Of a DNA stretch of 64,000 nt, positions 18,558-28,035 are shown piece by piece. Below the pieces are notes generated by a model. The model was not told the DNA's origin, searched no databases, and saw only the letters and a list, made by a program, of their open reading frames with translations. Source of the DNA: Gammaproteobacteria bacterium (GTDB taxonomy: Bacteria; Pseudomonadota; Gammaproteobacteria; Pseudomonadales; Pseudohongiellaceae); NCBI GenBank assembly GCA_029246545.1, contig JAQWMX010000005.1, forward strand, positions 62,001 to 126,000, given 5' to 3'. Position 1 is the stretch's first letter. Every line of letters begins with the position of its first letter. Both the position numbers and the translations under genes were made by a program.

Positions 18558-20438
18558 TTACAAAAGCGCTTTAATTTCATCAAGTGCTGCTGGATCTTCA
18601 ATAGTTGACGGCACTGTATGCTCAGTTCCATCTACCATAGCGCGTAAAGTTTTACGTAAAATTTTGCCCGAGCGAGTCTTAGGTAGGCGTGAAACTATAA
18701 GCGCCTCTTTGAAAGCCGCGACTGCACCAATTTCTTCACGCACCATTTGAACCAGCTCATTAACTATCTCGCTATTGGTTTCATCTGTGCTTGTAGCTGA
18801 AGTATTTTTAATGACAACAAAACCCATTGGCATCTGGCCTTTAAGCTCATCACTGCGTCCAATCACAGCACATTCAGCCACCATTGGATGCTTACCGACA
18901 ATTTCTTCCATTTCTCCAGTCGATAAGCGATGGCCTGCCACATTAATGACATCATCAACCCGACCCATGATGTAAAGGTAGCCATCTTCATCAAAATAGC
19001 CACCATCACCAGTAGCAAAATATCCTGGGAATTGTTCAAGATAGGATTCTTTATAGCGCTCAGTATCACCCCAAATAGAAGTCAAACAGCTCGGTGGTAA
19101 GGGCAGTTTAATCCCAATAAAACCCTGTTCATTAGGACCCAATACATTGCCTTCGTCATCAAGAATATCAATATTAAAGCCCGGTACAGGCATAGTAGAA
19201 GAACCTGGTTTTGCTGGCATGCGTTCAATACCAAATAGATTAGATGCAATCGCCCAACCAGTTTCTGTTTGCCACCAATGATCAATTATAGGCAGTTTGT
19301 AGGTCTCGCTCAGCCATTCATAAGTTGGTGGATCGAGTCTCTCACCTGCTGCAAAAATTGTCTTTAAGCAGGTAATGTCATAAAGCTTAGCCAGCTCGCC
19401 TGCAGGGTCTTCTTTTTTAATTGCGCGAAAAGCTGTTGGCGCACTAAAGATAGCCTGAACATTATAGTCAGCAATCACCCGCCAAAAAGCACCCGCATCT
19501 GGCGTCATTACTGGTTTACCTTCATACATTATAGTTGTGCAACCATAAAGCAATGGCGCATAAACAACATAGGAATGTCCTACTACCCAACCCACATCAG
19601 ATGCCGCCCAAAATACATCACCAGGTTCCATGTCGTAGATGGCTTTCATGCTGTATTTCATTGCAACAGCATGCCCGCCGTTTTCTCGCACTACCCCTTT
19701 GGGTTTACCGGTGGTTCCAGAGGTATAAAGAATATAGAGTAGATCAGTTCCTAAGACAGGCACACAATCTGCCGAAGTAGCCTGATTTAGACTTTCAGCC
19801 CAATCCAGATCACCTTCATTATCCATGCTGGCAACAGACTGTTCGCGTTGTAGAACCACAACATTTTGAGGCTTATGATTTGCAAGACTAATGGCTTCAT
19901 CGATTAATGGTTTATATTCAATAATTCGTTTAGCCTCGATGCCACAGGAAGCAGTTAGTAGAACTTTTGGCGTGGAATCATCTAGACGAACCGCCAGTTC
20001 AGGGGGAGCAAAGCCACCGAAAACAACAGAATGAATTGCACCGAGACGAGCACAAGCTAACATCGAAATAGCCGCTTCAGGAATCATTGGCAAATAGATA
20101 ATCACACGATCACCTTTATCCACGCCAAGTTGTTTCAACATGCCGGCACAAAGCGCAACCTCATCACGTAGCTCTCGATAGGTATAGGTTTGCTTACTAT
20201 CTGTAACTGGCGAGTCATAAATCAGCGCCAACTGTTTAGCACGACCATTCTCGACATGATAATCAAGCGCGAGGTAAGAGGTGTTTAATTCACCATCAGC
20301 AAACCAACGTTCAACTCCCTGCTCGTCGGTGCTGAGAACATTCTTAGGAAATTTATACCAATCGATTAGTTTAGCTTTATCGCCCCAAAAACCTGCAGGG
20401 TCTTCGATCGAAGATTGGTACTCCTTCTGATACGACAT
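18558..20438 (-). CDS. prpE: Propionate-CoA ligase PrpE (acyl-CoA synthetase)
   Basis: A 626-residue adenylate-forming ligase of the PrpE/acetyl-CoA synthetase family. The AMP-binding P-loop is YTSGTTGKPKG, followed by WWQTETGW (A5 region), the YFATGDGGYFDEDGY hinge region, GRVDDVINVAGHRLST, and the catalytic lysine in PKTRSGKILRK. Closest by eye to propionyl-CoA synthetases. PrpE can also activate acrylate, so with the convergent acuI it could form an acrylate-to-propionyl-CoA route; whether the methylcitrate or methylmalonyl pathway follows is not visible in this window. It lies 22 bases after a PHP-type hydrolase gene on the same strand. Confidence 0.88.
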   Translation of the reverse strand: MSYQKEYQSSIEDPAGFWGDKAKLIDWYKFPKNVLSTDEQGVERWFADGELNTSYLALDYHVENGRAKQLALIYDSPVTDSKQTYTYRELRDEVALCAGMLKQLGVDKGDRVIIYLPMIPEAAISMLACARLGAIHSVVFGGFAPPELAVRLDDSTPKVLLTASCGIEAKRIIEYKPLIDEAISLANHKPQNVVVLQREQSVASMDNEGDLDWAESLNQATSADCVPVLGTDLLYILYTSGTTGKPKGVVRENGGHAVAMKYSMKAIYDMEPGDVFWAASDVGWVVGHSYVVYAPLLYGCTTIMYEGKPVMTPDAGAFWRVIADYNVQAIFSAPTAFRAIKKEDPAGELAKLYDITCLKTIFAAGERLDPPTYEWLSETYKLPIIDHWWQTETGWAIASNLFGIERMPAKPGSSTMPVPGFNIDILDDEGNVLGPNEQGFIGIKLPLPPSCLTSIWGDTERYKESYLEQFPGYFATGDGGYFDEDGYLYIMGRVDDVINVAGHRLSTGEMEEIVGKHPMVAECAVIGRSDELKGQMPMGFVVIKNTSATSTDETNSEIVNELVQMVREEIGAVAAFKEALIVSRLPKTRSGKILRKTLRAMVDGTEHTVPSTIEDPAALDEIKALL

Positions 20439-20460
20439 TTACTGCCTCTTAATTCTTTTT

Positions 20461-23004
20461 CTAATTCAATTTGCTGCGATAAACCTGACGCGCTTGTTCA
20501 AATTGACCAAACACATGTGCTCTTTCTGTCTCCGAACGCCAACCCGGCCAAACATCAGCCAGCTCCTGTAACTTATCAATCCAACGTAAGGCATAATCTG
20601 TAGATTCAGGATTTTGAATTGGCTCATCACCAACCTGAAACCAAATGGGATTAGTAAATGCTTGCGCATAATCAACATCCATAGGAAAACGCTCAGATGC
20701 ATCTCCTTCAGTACGCAAATGACACCAGCCGCTGCGATCAATATTAACGTCATAATTAATACCTAAACTATTTCTATTTCTACCTAAAGCAAAAGTCTCG
20801 ACAAGCTCTCCGTTGCAGACCAACGTTACTTCGTTAAGCTCAGTAATAGAGCGCAATTGACCGGTAATATTTACACTGCCGCCACTGGCCGGCAACTCAA
20901 TAGTATCGCCAGGTAATGCAGAACCAATTTGCATTTCCAACAACGGTCCAGAGCTAACAAATGCGCGTCCACGAACTAAGCCATCAAACCAGGCATCCAT
21001 ATTTAATCCAGCATTAGCTGTGTAAACATACGTTCTAAATGAACCAATTAATTTACTACGGTGTAATGAAGATATTGAATCTTCACCACCAACAGCCGTA
21101 ACACGAAGACCATTATTCCAAACAGCATATAAAGGATAGAATCCTGCAGTGCCAGCATCTGACCACTCTAGTGAATCTGTCGTGCCAAGTGCAGCATCAA
21201 CGATAAAACCTTTCCCACCACCCAAGTTGCCATCTAAGGGGTCAGTCTCCCCATTGTAAGGATGCACATAACCTGTAATAGCGCCTTGTTCTTTAGCTTT
21301 AATAAACATATCAGTATTACTGGGATAAAGACTTTCAATGGCGGTGCCTTCATAACCTGTAACAAATGGAGAAATTAAATGTTCTTCCATGCCAAACATA
21401 AACACGTGGCCATAAAATGGTGGCCTAAATTCCTGTCCTACTACAACAATCTGATCTTCTTCTGAAACAGAGTGCGCGCCTCCGCCCTGCTCGAAAAACT
21501 GATAATCCAAAATGCGGTTATCTTTATTTGCCACTTGCTCCAATACTAAATCCTGATCTTCGGCACGCGACATCATCATCAGATTTTCAAGTGTATTGTG
21601 TAAGTTGCCTGCATAATTAGCGTGTACATGAGTCGAGGCGTTGTACCAACCTTTCGCTGCCATATCGGTCATTTTTTCTAAGGCAATATTCAGCTGAGTT
21701 ACTTCACCCGCTTCTACCTCAACCTCGATTGTTTGCGGAAAATATTCAAAACCTTTTACAAAGGTGAAACTGGCGTCTCCAACTGGCAAGGTGACTTGGA
21801 ACTCACCTTCATTATGGAATATCTGATCACCAACATTGCCAGCTCGCGCATAAGCATCTCTTGGCGCATAAAACTTGCCGTCAGCTGTTTGCATATGCAC
21901 GCGATTATGTGTCAATGCAGAATCGTCGGTATCGACCACTCTGACACTAACGATACCGGTTGGGCGTTTATAGTGCTGCTCAGTGATAGCAACTGAAGTT
22001 AGCTTGCCTCCATAAGTTTCAAGCAACATAAGCTGTGACAGACCTGGTTCATTAGAAATAAATGCAATCTGTTCTCCATCCGGTGACCAACGTGGATGAA
22101 AAGCATCGTGTTGAAAAAACGTCATTTTATATGGTTCGCCTCCAACTGTCGGTTGCACATAAAGGTTGTTAAATTGATCAGCTGATCCACTGGTCGAGGT
22201 ATAAATAAATCGTTTACCATCAATAGAAACGTCCGGACGAGTTCGGTATAAAGTCTGCTCAGCTAACACAGTAGTCGCTTGCAATATGCCATCTTCAATT
22301 GCAGGCACTCTTAATACATTACCTGAACCTAATGGCACGTCTCGGTTAGAAACCAACAACAACTCATCACCTGATGGCAACCAAGTAGGAGTGATATACA
22401 TATCGTAATTACCGAAATAAAGACGATTGTTGCCATAAGCATTATCACGACTGACAGCTATCGGTTCTCCACTCCAAGAGCCATTTTCTATAGCGCGAAT
22501 GTAAACATTAAAATAACCGTTTGGATTGGTAGAAACATAGGCCACCTTAGATCCATCTGGTGAAAATACCGGGTCTGTATAGATAGCTTGATCGTCAGTC
22601 AGTTTTCGACTCTCGCCGGATTGTGTATCTAAAATCTCTAACTGAATACGTTGATGATCATAATCAGCGGTATAAATTATATAGCGCCCATCTGGTGACC
22701 AATCTGGAGATGAATGATAGGCCTCGTTATAGCTCAATTCATATGAATTGCCGTTGCTGGGATCAACCTTCCAAATGCTGCCTTGCATAGCCACCGCCAG
22801 CCATTGTCCATCTGGAGACCAAGCTGGAGCCCATGGGGTCGAGCTGGGTGAAGGTGGAAAATAAAAATTATGCATATAGTTCGCACCACTCAGTGCAGCA
22901 GGATAAGGCTGCGCTTGTAGTGTTGTACTAAGGAATATCATGGCAATAAAGATACTTATAAAATTTGATAAAAAAACTAGTGATTTAATTCGAATTAGAT
23001 ACAT
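20461..23004 (-). CDS. Exported TolB-type propeller / CehA-McbA PHP metallohydrolase
   Basis: An 847-residue exported two-domain protein. A hydrophobic leader ends near LQAQ. Residues about 50-350 contain repeated PD40/TolB motifs (WSPDGQWLA, WSPDGRYIIY, FSPDGSKVAY, WSPDGEQIAF), a beta propeller. From about 450 a CehA/McbA-type PHP-like metallohydrolase domain follows with STHVHANYAG, GQEFR, GYVHPYNG and TAVGGEDS as probable metal ligands. Characterised relatives hydrolyse esters such as carbaryl; propeller-fused members are common but their substrates are unknown. The protein is encoded directly upstream of prpE, which may be chance or may reflect acyl release and activation. Confidence 0.83.
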   Translation of the reverse strand: MYLIRIKSLVFLSNFISIFIAMIFLSTTLQAQPYPAALSGANYMHNFYFPPSPSSTPWAPAWSPDGQWLAVAMQGSIWKVDPSNGNSYELSYNEAYHSSPDWSPDGRYIIYTADYDHQRIQLEILDTQSGESRKLTDDQAIYTDPVFSPDGSKVAYVSTNPNGYFNVYIRAIENGSWSGEPIAVSRDNAYGNNRLYFGNYDMYITPTWLPSGDELLLVSNRDVPLGSGNVLRVPAIEDGILQATTVLAEQTLYRTRPDVSIDGKRFIYTSTSGSADQFNNLYVQPTVGGEPYKMTFFQHDAFHPRWSPDGEQIAFISNEPGLSQLMLLETYGGKLTSVAITEQHYKRPTGIVSVRVVDTDDSALTHNRVHMQTADGKFYAPRDAYARAGNVGDQIFHNEGEFQVTLPVGDASFTFVKGFEYFPQTIEVEVEAGEVTQLNIALEKMTDMAAKGWYNASTHVHANYAGNLHNTLENLMMMSRAEDQDLVLEQVANKDNRILDYQFFEQGGGAHSVSEEDQIVVVGQEFRPPFYGHVFMFGMEEHLISPFVTGYEGTAIESLYPSNTDMFIKAKEQGAITGYVHPYNGETDPLDGNLGGGKGFIVDAALGTTDSLEWSDAGTAGFYPLYAVWNNGLRVTAVGGEDSISSLHRSKLIGSFRTYVYTANAGLNMDAWFDGLVRGRAFVSSGPLLEMQIGSALPGDTIELPASGGSVNITGQLRSITELNEVTLVCNGELVETFALGRNRNSLGINYDVNIDRSGWCHLRTEGDASERFPMDVDYAQAFTNPIWFQVGDEPIQNPESTDYALRWIDKLQELADVWPGWRSETERAHVFGQFEQARQVYRSKLN

Positions 23005-23231
23005 AAGTGAAAGTGCTCCTGCTGGAAAATTCTGAGCCTAATGGCTACTGACTTAATGTTTTAATAGCTAGACTATAGCAAAGAAAGACTTATAGAAGAA
23101 AATTATAAGAAGATTGCAATGTTGCTCTATTTTTCTGCAATTTATTTTTGTGATTGGAAGTATTTTCTCAGTCACAAATCAATACTGCGTGGTAGCATGT
23201 CTCTTTTTTCAACGACTCTAAAACTCACCTA

Positions 23232-24176
23232 ATGCATAAGCCTGCCCAAAATCATGTAGCTGGTTTTTTCTTGTCTTTAACTGCCGCCATTTTATGGGGT
23301 GTAATCCCCATCGCCATAAAAGAATTACTGGCTGGCATGGATGCAAGCACAATTGTCTGGTATCGATTTATTGCTGCTGGGTTAGCGCTTTTGGTGTGGC
23401 TCGCATTTACCAAAAAACTGCCTAAATTAGAACTTTTCAATAAGCAAACCATCGTTTTTCTTTTACTGGCGACTCTTGGCCTTAGCAGTAATTATTTCTT
23501 TTTTTCTTATAGCCTTTACTTTGTTAACGGTGAAACCAGCGAAGTGGTTATTCAACTATCTACTTTGTTTCTTATTCTAGGCGGAGTATTCATTTATAAA
23601 GAAGCATTCGTTACTGTACAAAAAATCGGCACATTTTTAATTATCCTTGGCTTACTGCTATTTTTTAATGGTCGTTTAAAAGAATTTATAAACATTGATA
23701 ACCGAGAGACTTTCGGTGTGTTAATGCTGGTAATAGCTGCTTTCACCTGGACCGGTTATGCATTATTACAGAAGCAGTTATTAGTAAACTTTACATCTCC
23801 TCAAATATTATTAGTAATTTATATATTGTCCGTGTTGTTGTTATTACCATCTTCCTCACCATTAAGCGTATTTCAATTATCGACAACAGAATTATTCTTA
23901 TTACTTTTTTGCTGTGTCAATACTTTAGTTGCCTATGGCTGTTTTGCCGAAGCTTTAAACTGCTGGGATGCCTCAAAAGTAAGCGCAGTGCTAACACTAG
24001 CTCCACTTTTCACAATCGCTTCACTGAAAATATTGGTCTTTATATACCCTTCTTATCAATATACAGACCAGCTTGGTTTTATTTCAATTATTGGAGCTTT
24101 ATTATTAGTCATTGGATCGATTCTGACAGCTTTGATGCCGGTCTTCCAAAAGAATAGAATGTTAAGAAAAAATTAG
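23232..24176 (+). CDS. DMT superfamily (EamA) transporter
   Basis: A 314-residue membrane protein with about ten hydrophobic helices arranged as two EamA repeats: the first begins FFLSLTAAILWGVIPIAIKELL with WYRFIAAG, the second VLMLVIAAFTWTGYALLQK. Family members export or import small metabolites; the substrate is unknown. The stop codon is immediately followed by the region of the flavoprotein gene, 63 bases before its likely start, and an Nramp-like gene comes next, so a three-gene unit is possible. Confidence 0.9.
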   Translation: MHKPAQNHVAGFFLSLTAAILWGVIPIAIKELLAGMDASTIVWYRFIAAGLALLVWLAFTKKLPKLELFNKQTIVFLLLATLGLSSNYFFFSYSLYFVNGETSEVVIQLSTLFLILGGVFIYKEAFVTVQKIGTFLIILGLLLFFNGRLKEFINIDNRETFGVLMLVIAAFTWTGYALLQKQLLVNFTSPQILLVIYILSVLLLLPSSSPLSVFQLSTTELFLLLFCCVNTLVAYGCFAEALNCWDASKVSAVLTLAPLFTIASLKILVFIYPSYQYTDQLGFISIIGALLLVIGSILTALMPVFQKNRMLRKN

Positions 24177-24239
24177 TTGCTTAATACTGAAAATAAATAC
24201 ATCCTGAAAATAAAAAATAACAAACCCCTTCTTAAGAAT

Positions 24240-25889
24240 ATGGCAATTAATAAAAATTTTAAGCTTAGTGCGGACGCTACTTACAAAGCTGATGTTGCCA
24301 TTGCAGGGGCTGGCATCTCCGGTATCGTCGCAGCGTTGGAACTTCTTGAATCCGATTTAAAAGTAATTCTTGTCGATCGTGATAAAGAACAATTAATTGG
24401 CGGACTAGCTAAAGAATCATTTGGCGCCATGTTTTTCGTTGACACTCCTCAGCAACGTTGGACTGGTATTAAAGATAATGCTGATCTTGCTTTAATCGAC
24501 TGGCTTGCAAATGCTGAATTTGGGAAAGAAGATATTTGGCCTAAAAAATGGGCTGAGTTTTATGTCAATAATTGCACTCAACTAGGTTATAAGTGGCTAC
24601 GCAAACAAGGTGTTGGCTTTTTGCCTGTAGTTAATTGGGTAGAACGAATCTCCGATAAAAATCCGGGTAATTCTGTACCTAGATTTCACATTGTTTGGGG
24701 CTGTGGCAAAGGCCTAACTGATACTTTGGTAAATAGACTTTTAAACCATCGAAATATTGCTAACTTAAGAATTTTGTTTCAGCATAAAGTCACAAAAATT
24801 ATTCATAAGGATGGTTTAATTTCCGGCTTAAGAGGCATAGAAGAGCCAACCCGTAAATACTTCACAGTAAAAGCTGACAATACAATAATCGCTTCAGGTG
24901 GAATTTGCGGAAGCATTGATCAAGTTAAAGCTAACTGGTATAAGCCCTGGGGAGAGCCACCACAAACAATTCTCAACGGCTCACATAAGTATGCAGATGG
25001 AATTTTGCATGCGTCGGCAACAAACATTGGCGCGAATGTTACCCATATGGATAAATTGTGGCTATATTCGGGTGGTGTCGATCATCCCAAGCCAAGACAC
25101 CCCCAACATGGCTTAAGCATTTTGCCCTGTAAATCCGCACTGTGGTTAGACAGCAATGGCAGAAGATTTGGCCCTGATCCACTAGTTGCCGGTTATGACG
25201 CACGTCATCAAGTTGAGACTATTTGTAAGCAAAAGCACAAATATTCCTGGCAAGTGATGAATATGAAAATTGCAGTCAGAGAATTATCAATTTCAGGTTC
25301 AGAACATAACCCCGCAATTCGTGATAAAAAATTATTTCGCTTCCTTAAGGGTATTTTATTCGGTGCTAAGGACCTGGTCGATGACATGTTGACGAATTGT
25401 GAGAGTTTTATTACTGCTAATTCTGTTGCTGAACTTGCAAAAAAAATGCAGGCACTTTCTCCAGGTGTAAAAATAGACAGCAAAGCCATGGCTGATGCTA
25501 TCCAAAAATTTGATGAGGCAGCCGGCCCTAATAGTGGAAACTATGACAGACAACGCGACCTTATTCGCCAAGTCAGAAAATATCCACTCGACGCCATACG
25601 CACCTGTAAAGATCAAAAAGTAGATGATAAATCAGCCTATCCATTAATAGCTGTTAAGGAACATATTCTTTCACGTAAAACCATGGGCGGCATTCAAACT
25701 AACCTTGAATCACGTGTATTATCAGCCGCTGGCGAAACAATCCCTAACCTTTATGCAGTTGGTGAAGCAGCTGGCTATGGTGGCGGTGGTGTTCATGGTT
25801 TAAGATCACTTGAAGGAACATTTTTAGGCGGATGCGTCATTTCTAGTCGTTTAGCCGCTGCAGATATTCTGAATAAAAAACTACAATAA
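24240..25889 (+). CDS. FAD-binding dehydrogenase (COG3573 / KstD-like)
   Basis: A flavoprotein of the fumarate reductase/ketosteroid dehydrogenase superfamily. The N-terminus has the dinucleotide-binding motif AIAGAGISGIVAALELLE, followed by KVILVDRD; the C-terminus has GEAAGYGGGGVHGLRSLEG and GGCVISSRLAA, the pattern of COG3573 predicted oxidoreductases. A TTG at 24177, directly after the previous stop, would add 21 residues; the ATG at 24240 fits homologues better. No reaction has been established for this subgroup. The Nramp-like transporter gene begins 15 bases downstream with an AAGGAG site, indicating an operon. Confidence 0.86.
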   Translation: MAINKNFKLSADATYKADVAIAGAGISGIVAALELLESDLKVILVDRDKEQLIGGLAKESFGAMFFVDTPQQRWTGIKDNADLALIDWLANAEFGKEDIWPKKWAEFYVNNCTQLGYKWLRKQGVGFLPVVNWVERISDKNPGNSVPRFHIVWGCGKGLTDTLVNRLLNHRNIANLRILFQHKVTKIIHKDGLISGLRGIEEPTRKYFTVKADNTIIASGGICGSIDQVKANWYKPWGEPPQTILNGSHKYADGILHASATNIGANVTHMDKLWLYSGGVDHPKPRHPQHGLSILPCKSALWLDSNGRRFGPDPLVAGYDARHQVETICKQKHKYSWQVMNMKIAVRELSISGSEHNPAIRDKKLFRFLKGILFGAKDLVDDMLTNCESFITANSVAELAKKMQALSPGVKIDSKAMADAIQKFDEAAGPNSGNYDRQRDLIRQVRKYPLDAIRTCKDQKVDDKSAYPLIAVKEHILSRKTMGGIQTNLESRVLSAAGETIPNLYAVGEAAGYGGGGVHGLRSLEGTFLGGCVISSRLAAADILNKKLQ

Positions 25890-25904
25890 GGAGTTCGGCC
25901 AACA

Positions 25905-27155
25905 ATGATTAACTTTCTAAAAAACAATCTTGGCCCTGGTTTAATTTTTGCAGCTGTAGCTGTTGGTACTTCCCATGTTGTGCAATCAACTCGTGCGGGG
26001 GCCACCTATGGCTTAAGCATGATTTTATTAGTAGTTCTAGTCTGTCTTGTTAAATACCCAACCTTTCTTTTTAGTTCTCGTTACGCAGCTATTACTGGCC
26101 ATTCAGTTATCGATGGTTATGCGAAACGAGGTAGATGGTATATGTATATTTTTCTAGCGCTTATTTTAGTTGAAATCACTATTGCCACTTCTGCAGCATC
26201 ACTGGTCACCAGCGGCATTATAAAAAGTGTGTTCAATCTATCAATGCAAACAACCGTCCTATCTATGATTCTGATCTTCATTACTATCATGATATTAATT
26301 GTTGGCAAGTACAAAGCCCTGGAATCATTTTGTAAGGTATTGGTGATTGGTTTCTGTATAACGACACTAATAACAACTTTTATTGCACTAACCGGATTTG
26401 AATCGTCAAATTTAGAGCCTATTAGTGAGCTGGCTTTTGATCGACCTACGACTTTATTTTTAGTCAGTATTGCGGGATGGATGCCTACAGGAATAATAGG
26501 TGCCGTTTTGCTTTCTAATTGGGTTCTTGCAAGAAAGAAAACGATTACCGACAGGCCCTTCACCAGAAAAGAAGCCGATTTTGACTTTCATGTGGGTTAC
26601 GTCTCAGCAATCTTTTTAGCCGCTTGTTTTGTCATTCTTGGCTACATTGTGATTCGCGGAGCTGGCGGCACCATTGCTAATGATAGTGCTGGTTTTTCTG
26701 TGCAAATCATCAGTTTATTTACCAGTACTATCGGATCTTGGGTATTTGTATTAATTGCCGCCACAATTATCGCTGTTATGTATTCCACCTTATTAGCTCT
26801 GGCCGATGGCTTCCCTCGCCTGATAGTCGGCGTGATTGATTCACTATGGCCGAATGTAAAAAACTCAATAAAAGAATCAAATCTTTACATCGCTCTTTTT
26901 ATTGTTTTATTTATTTTAGTAGGTGCTGTGTATTTCTTATTTATGAGTTCATTTACTCAGTTTATCGATCTGATCACTGCTATAGGTTTTATCGTCACGC
27001 CAATTATTGCCACCTTTAATCATGTCATCATTTTTTCTGATGATATTCCCCCACAAGAAAGACCGGGGCCGGGGCTTAAAACCTGGAGCTATTCGACAAT
27101 TATTATCTTCACCGCCGTGACCTTAGTGTGGATTTATTTTCAGCTGACTGCTTAA
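25905..27155 (+). CDS. Divergent Nramp-like membrane transporter
   Basis: A 416-residue protein with about eleven hydrophobic helices. The overall layout (NLGPGLIFAAVAVG in helix 1, GRWYMYIFLALILVEI, GWMPTGIIGAVLLSNW in the helix 6 region, GFIVTPIIATFNH late) is that of the Nramp (MntH/SLC11) superfamily. The canonical helix-1 metal motif DPGN is replaced by a GTSHVVQSTRAG segment, and the helix-6 MPH motif by GWMPT. Manganese or iron transport therefore cannot be assumed. Coupling to the FAD dehydrogenase gene (15-base gap) suggests a shared substrate or pathway. Confidence 0.8.
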   Translation: MINFLKNNLGPGLIFAAVAVGTSHVVQSTRAGATYGLSMILLVVLVCLVKYPTFLFSSRYAAITGHSVIDGYAKRGRWYMYIFLALILVEITIATSAASLVTSGIIKSVFNLSMQTTVLSMILIFITIMILIVGKYKALESFCKVLVIGFCITTLITTFIALTGFESSNLEPISELAFDRPTTLFLVSIAGWMPTGIIGAVLLSNWVLARKKTITDRPFTRKEADFDFHVGYVSAIFLAACFVILGYIVIRGAGGTIANDSAGFSVQIISLFTSTIGSWVFVLIAATIIAVMYSTLLALADGFPRLIVGVIDSLWPNVKNSIKESNLYIALFIVLFILVGAVYFLFMSSFTQFIDLITAIGFIVTPIIATFNHVIIFSDDIPPQERPGPGLKTWSYSTIIIFTAVTLVWIYFQLTA

Positions 27156-27216
27156 ATTTTCTATACTCAGTTAAAATAATCAATAACGAAGAAATGAAGT
27201 AGAGTAGAAGTAAAAT

Positions 27217-27999
27217 TTAGACTTTATCGACGGTCACTGTTTGCAGAGTTGGGAACACTGGCGGTCCAAACTGATTATAGATAGCTACATCGGCGGCATC
27301 ACGCCCATAACCGGTTGCAACATAACCAACTCGTTTTATATTCTGAGTAGCATCAAAAGTGTACCAGCGCCCGGCAACAAATGCTTCAAACCAAGCATGC
27401 AACTCCATCGGTTCGAGTCCGTGTAAATAACCAACCACCATACGTGCTGGAATACTTAGACTCCGGCATAGTGCGATTCCTAAATGGGATAAATCCCTGC
27501 ACACACCCGACTGTTGCTGATTCACTTCAATTGCTGATAAAGGTACAGAACTGCTGCCCGGCATATATTTCACCTTGTCGTGTAACCAACTTTCAATTCC
27601 TGCCACTTGATCATAGCCTAAGGTTAAGTCTGCGGTTATTTTCGTTGCCATTTCGCCGAAGCGATCTGACTCGCAATAACGGCTCGGTAATAAATATTTC
27701 AAAACATCATCTGGTAGATTCTGCACATCAATAAACGCTCCGCCAGGTTCCACATCAGTTTCATCTGAGGTCATAACCTGAGCCGACGTATAAACACTAA
27801 ACTCACCCGGAGGGGCAACCATTCGTTGGCAAAGGTTGCCATAGTCATCCGTAAATTCGTAAGCAGGAATACTTGGACTTAATAGGAATTCTTCTTTGGC
27901 AATCCACTGCTGCGCGCCACTTCGTGGGCGCAGCATCATGACGAATGGAGTAGGAAATTCGATAACAAATTTTAGTTCACAGCTTGTTTGCAACCACAT
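27217..27999 (-). CDS. Transglutaminase-like protein (copy A)
   Basis: A 260-residue transglutaminase-like (papain-fold) protein. The triad is readable: Cys in GVCRDLSH, His in MELHAWFEAF and Asp in WYTFDAT. The N-terminal half resembles a bacterial transglutaminase N domain (RPRSGAQQW). Family members are often cysteine peptidases or isopeptidases rather than cross-linking enzymes. No signal peptide, so a cytosolic location is likely. It follows a second transglutaminase-like gene by 36 bases on the same strand; the two have the same layout and probably arose by duplication. Confidence 0.88.
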   Translation of the reverse strand: MWLQTSCELKFVIEFPTPFVMMLRPRSGAQQWIAKEEFLLSPSIPAYEFTDDYGNLCQRMVAPPGEFSVYTSAQVMTSDETDVEPGGAFIDVQNLPDDVLKYLLPSRYCESDRFGEMATKITADLTLGYDQVAGIESWLHDKVKYMPGSSSVPLSAIEVNQQQSGVCRDLSHLGIALCRSLSIPARMVVGYLHGLEPMELHAWFEAFVAGRWYTFDATQNIKRVGYVATGYGRDAADVAIYNQFGPPVFPTLQTVTVDKV

Positions 28000-28035
28000 C
28001 TTGTTTGTTTTGCCTCACCCGTTCTTAAAATAACC

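Noticed and set aside
18554-18567. GCTTTTACAAAAGC as a terminator between convergent acuI and prpE.
   Set aside because: The loop would be only two bases and the palindrome overlaps the prpE stop codon; it is likely chance in AT-rich sequence.
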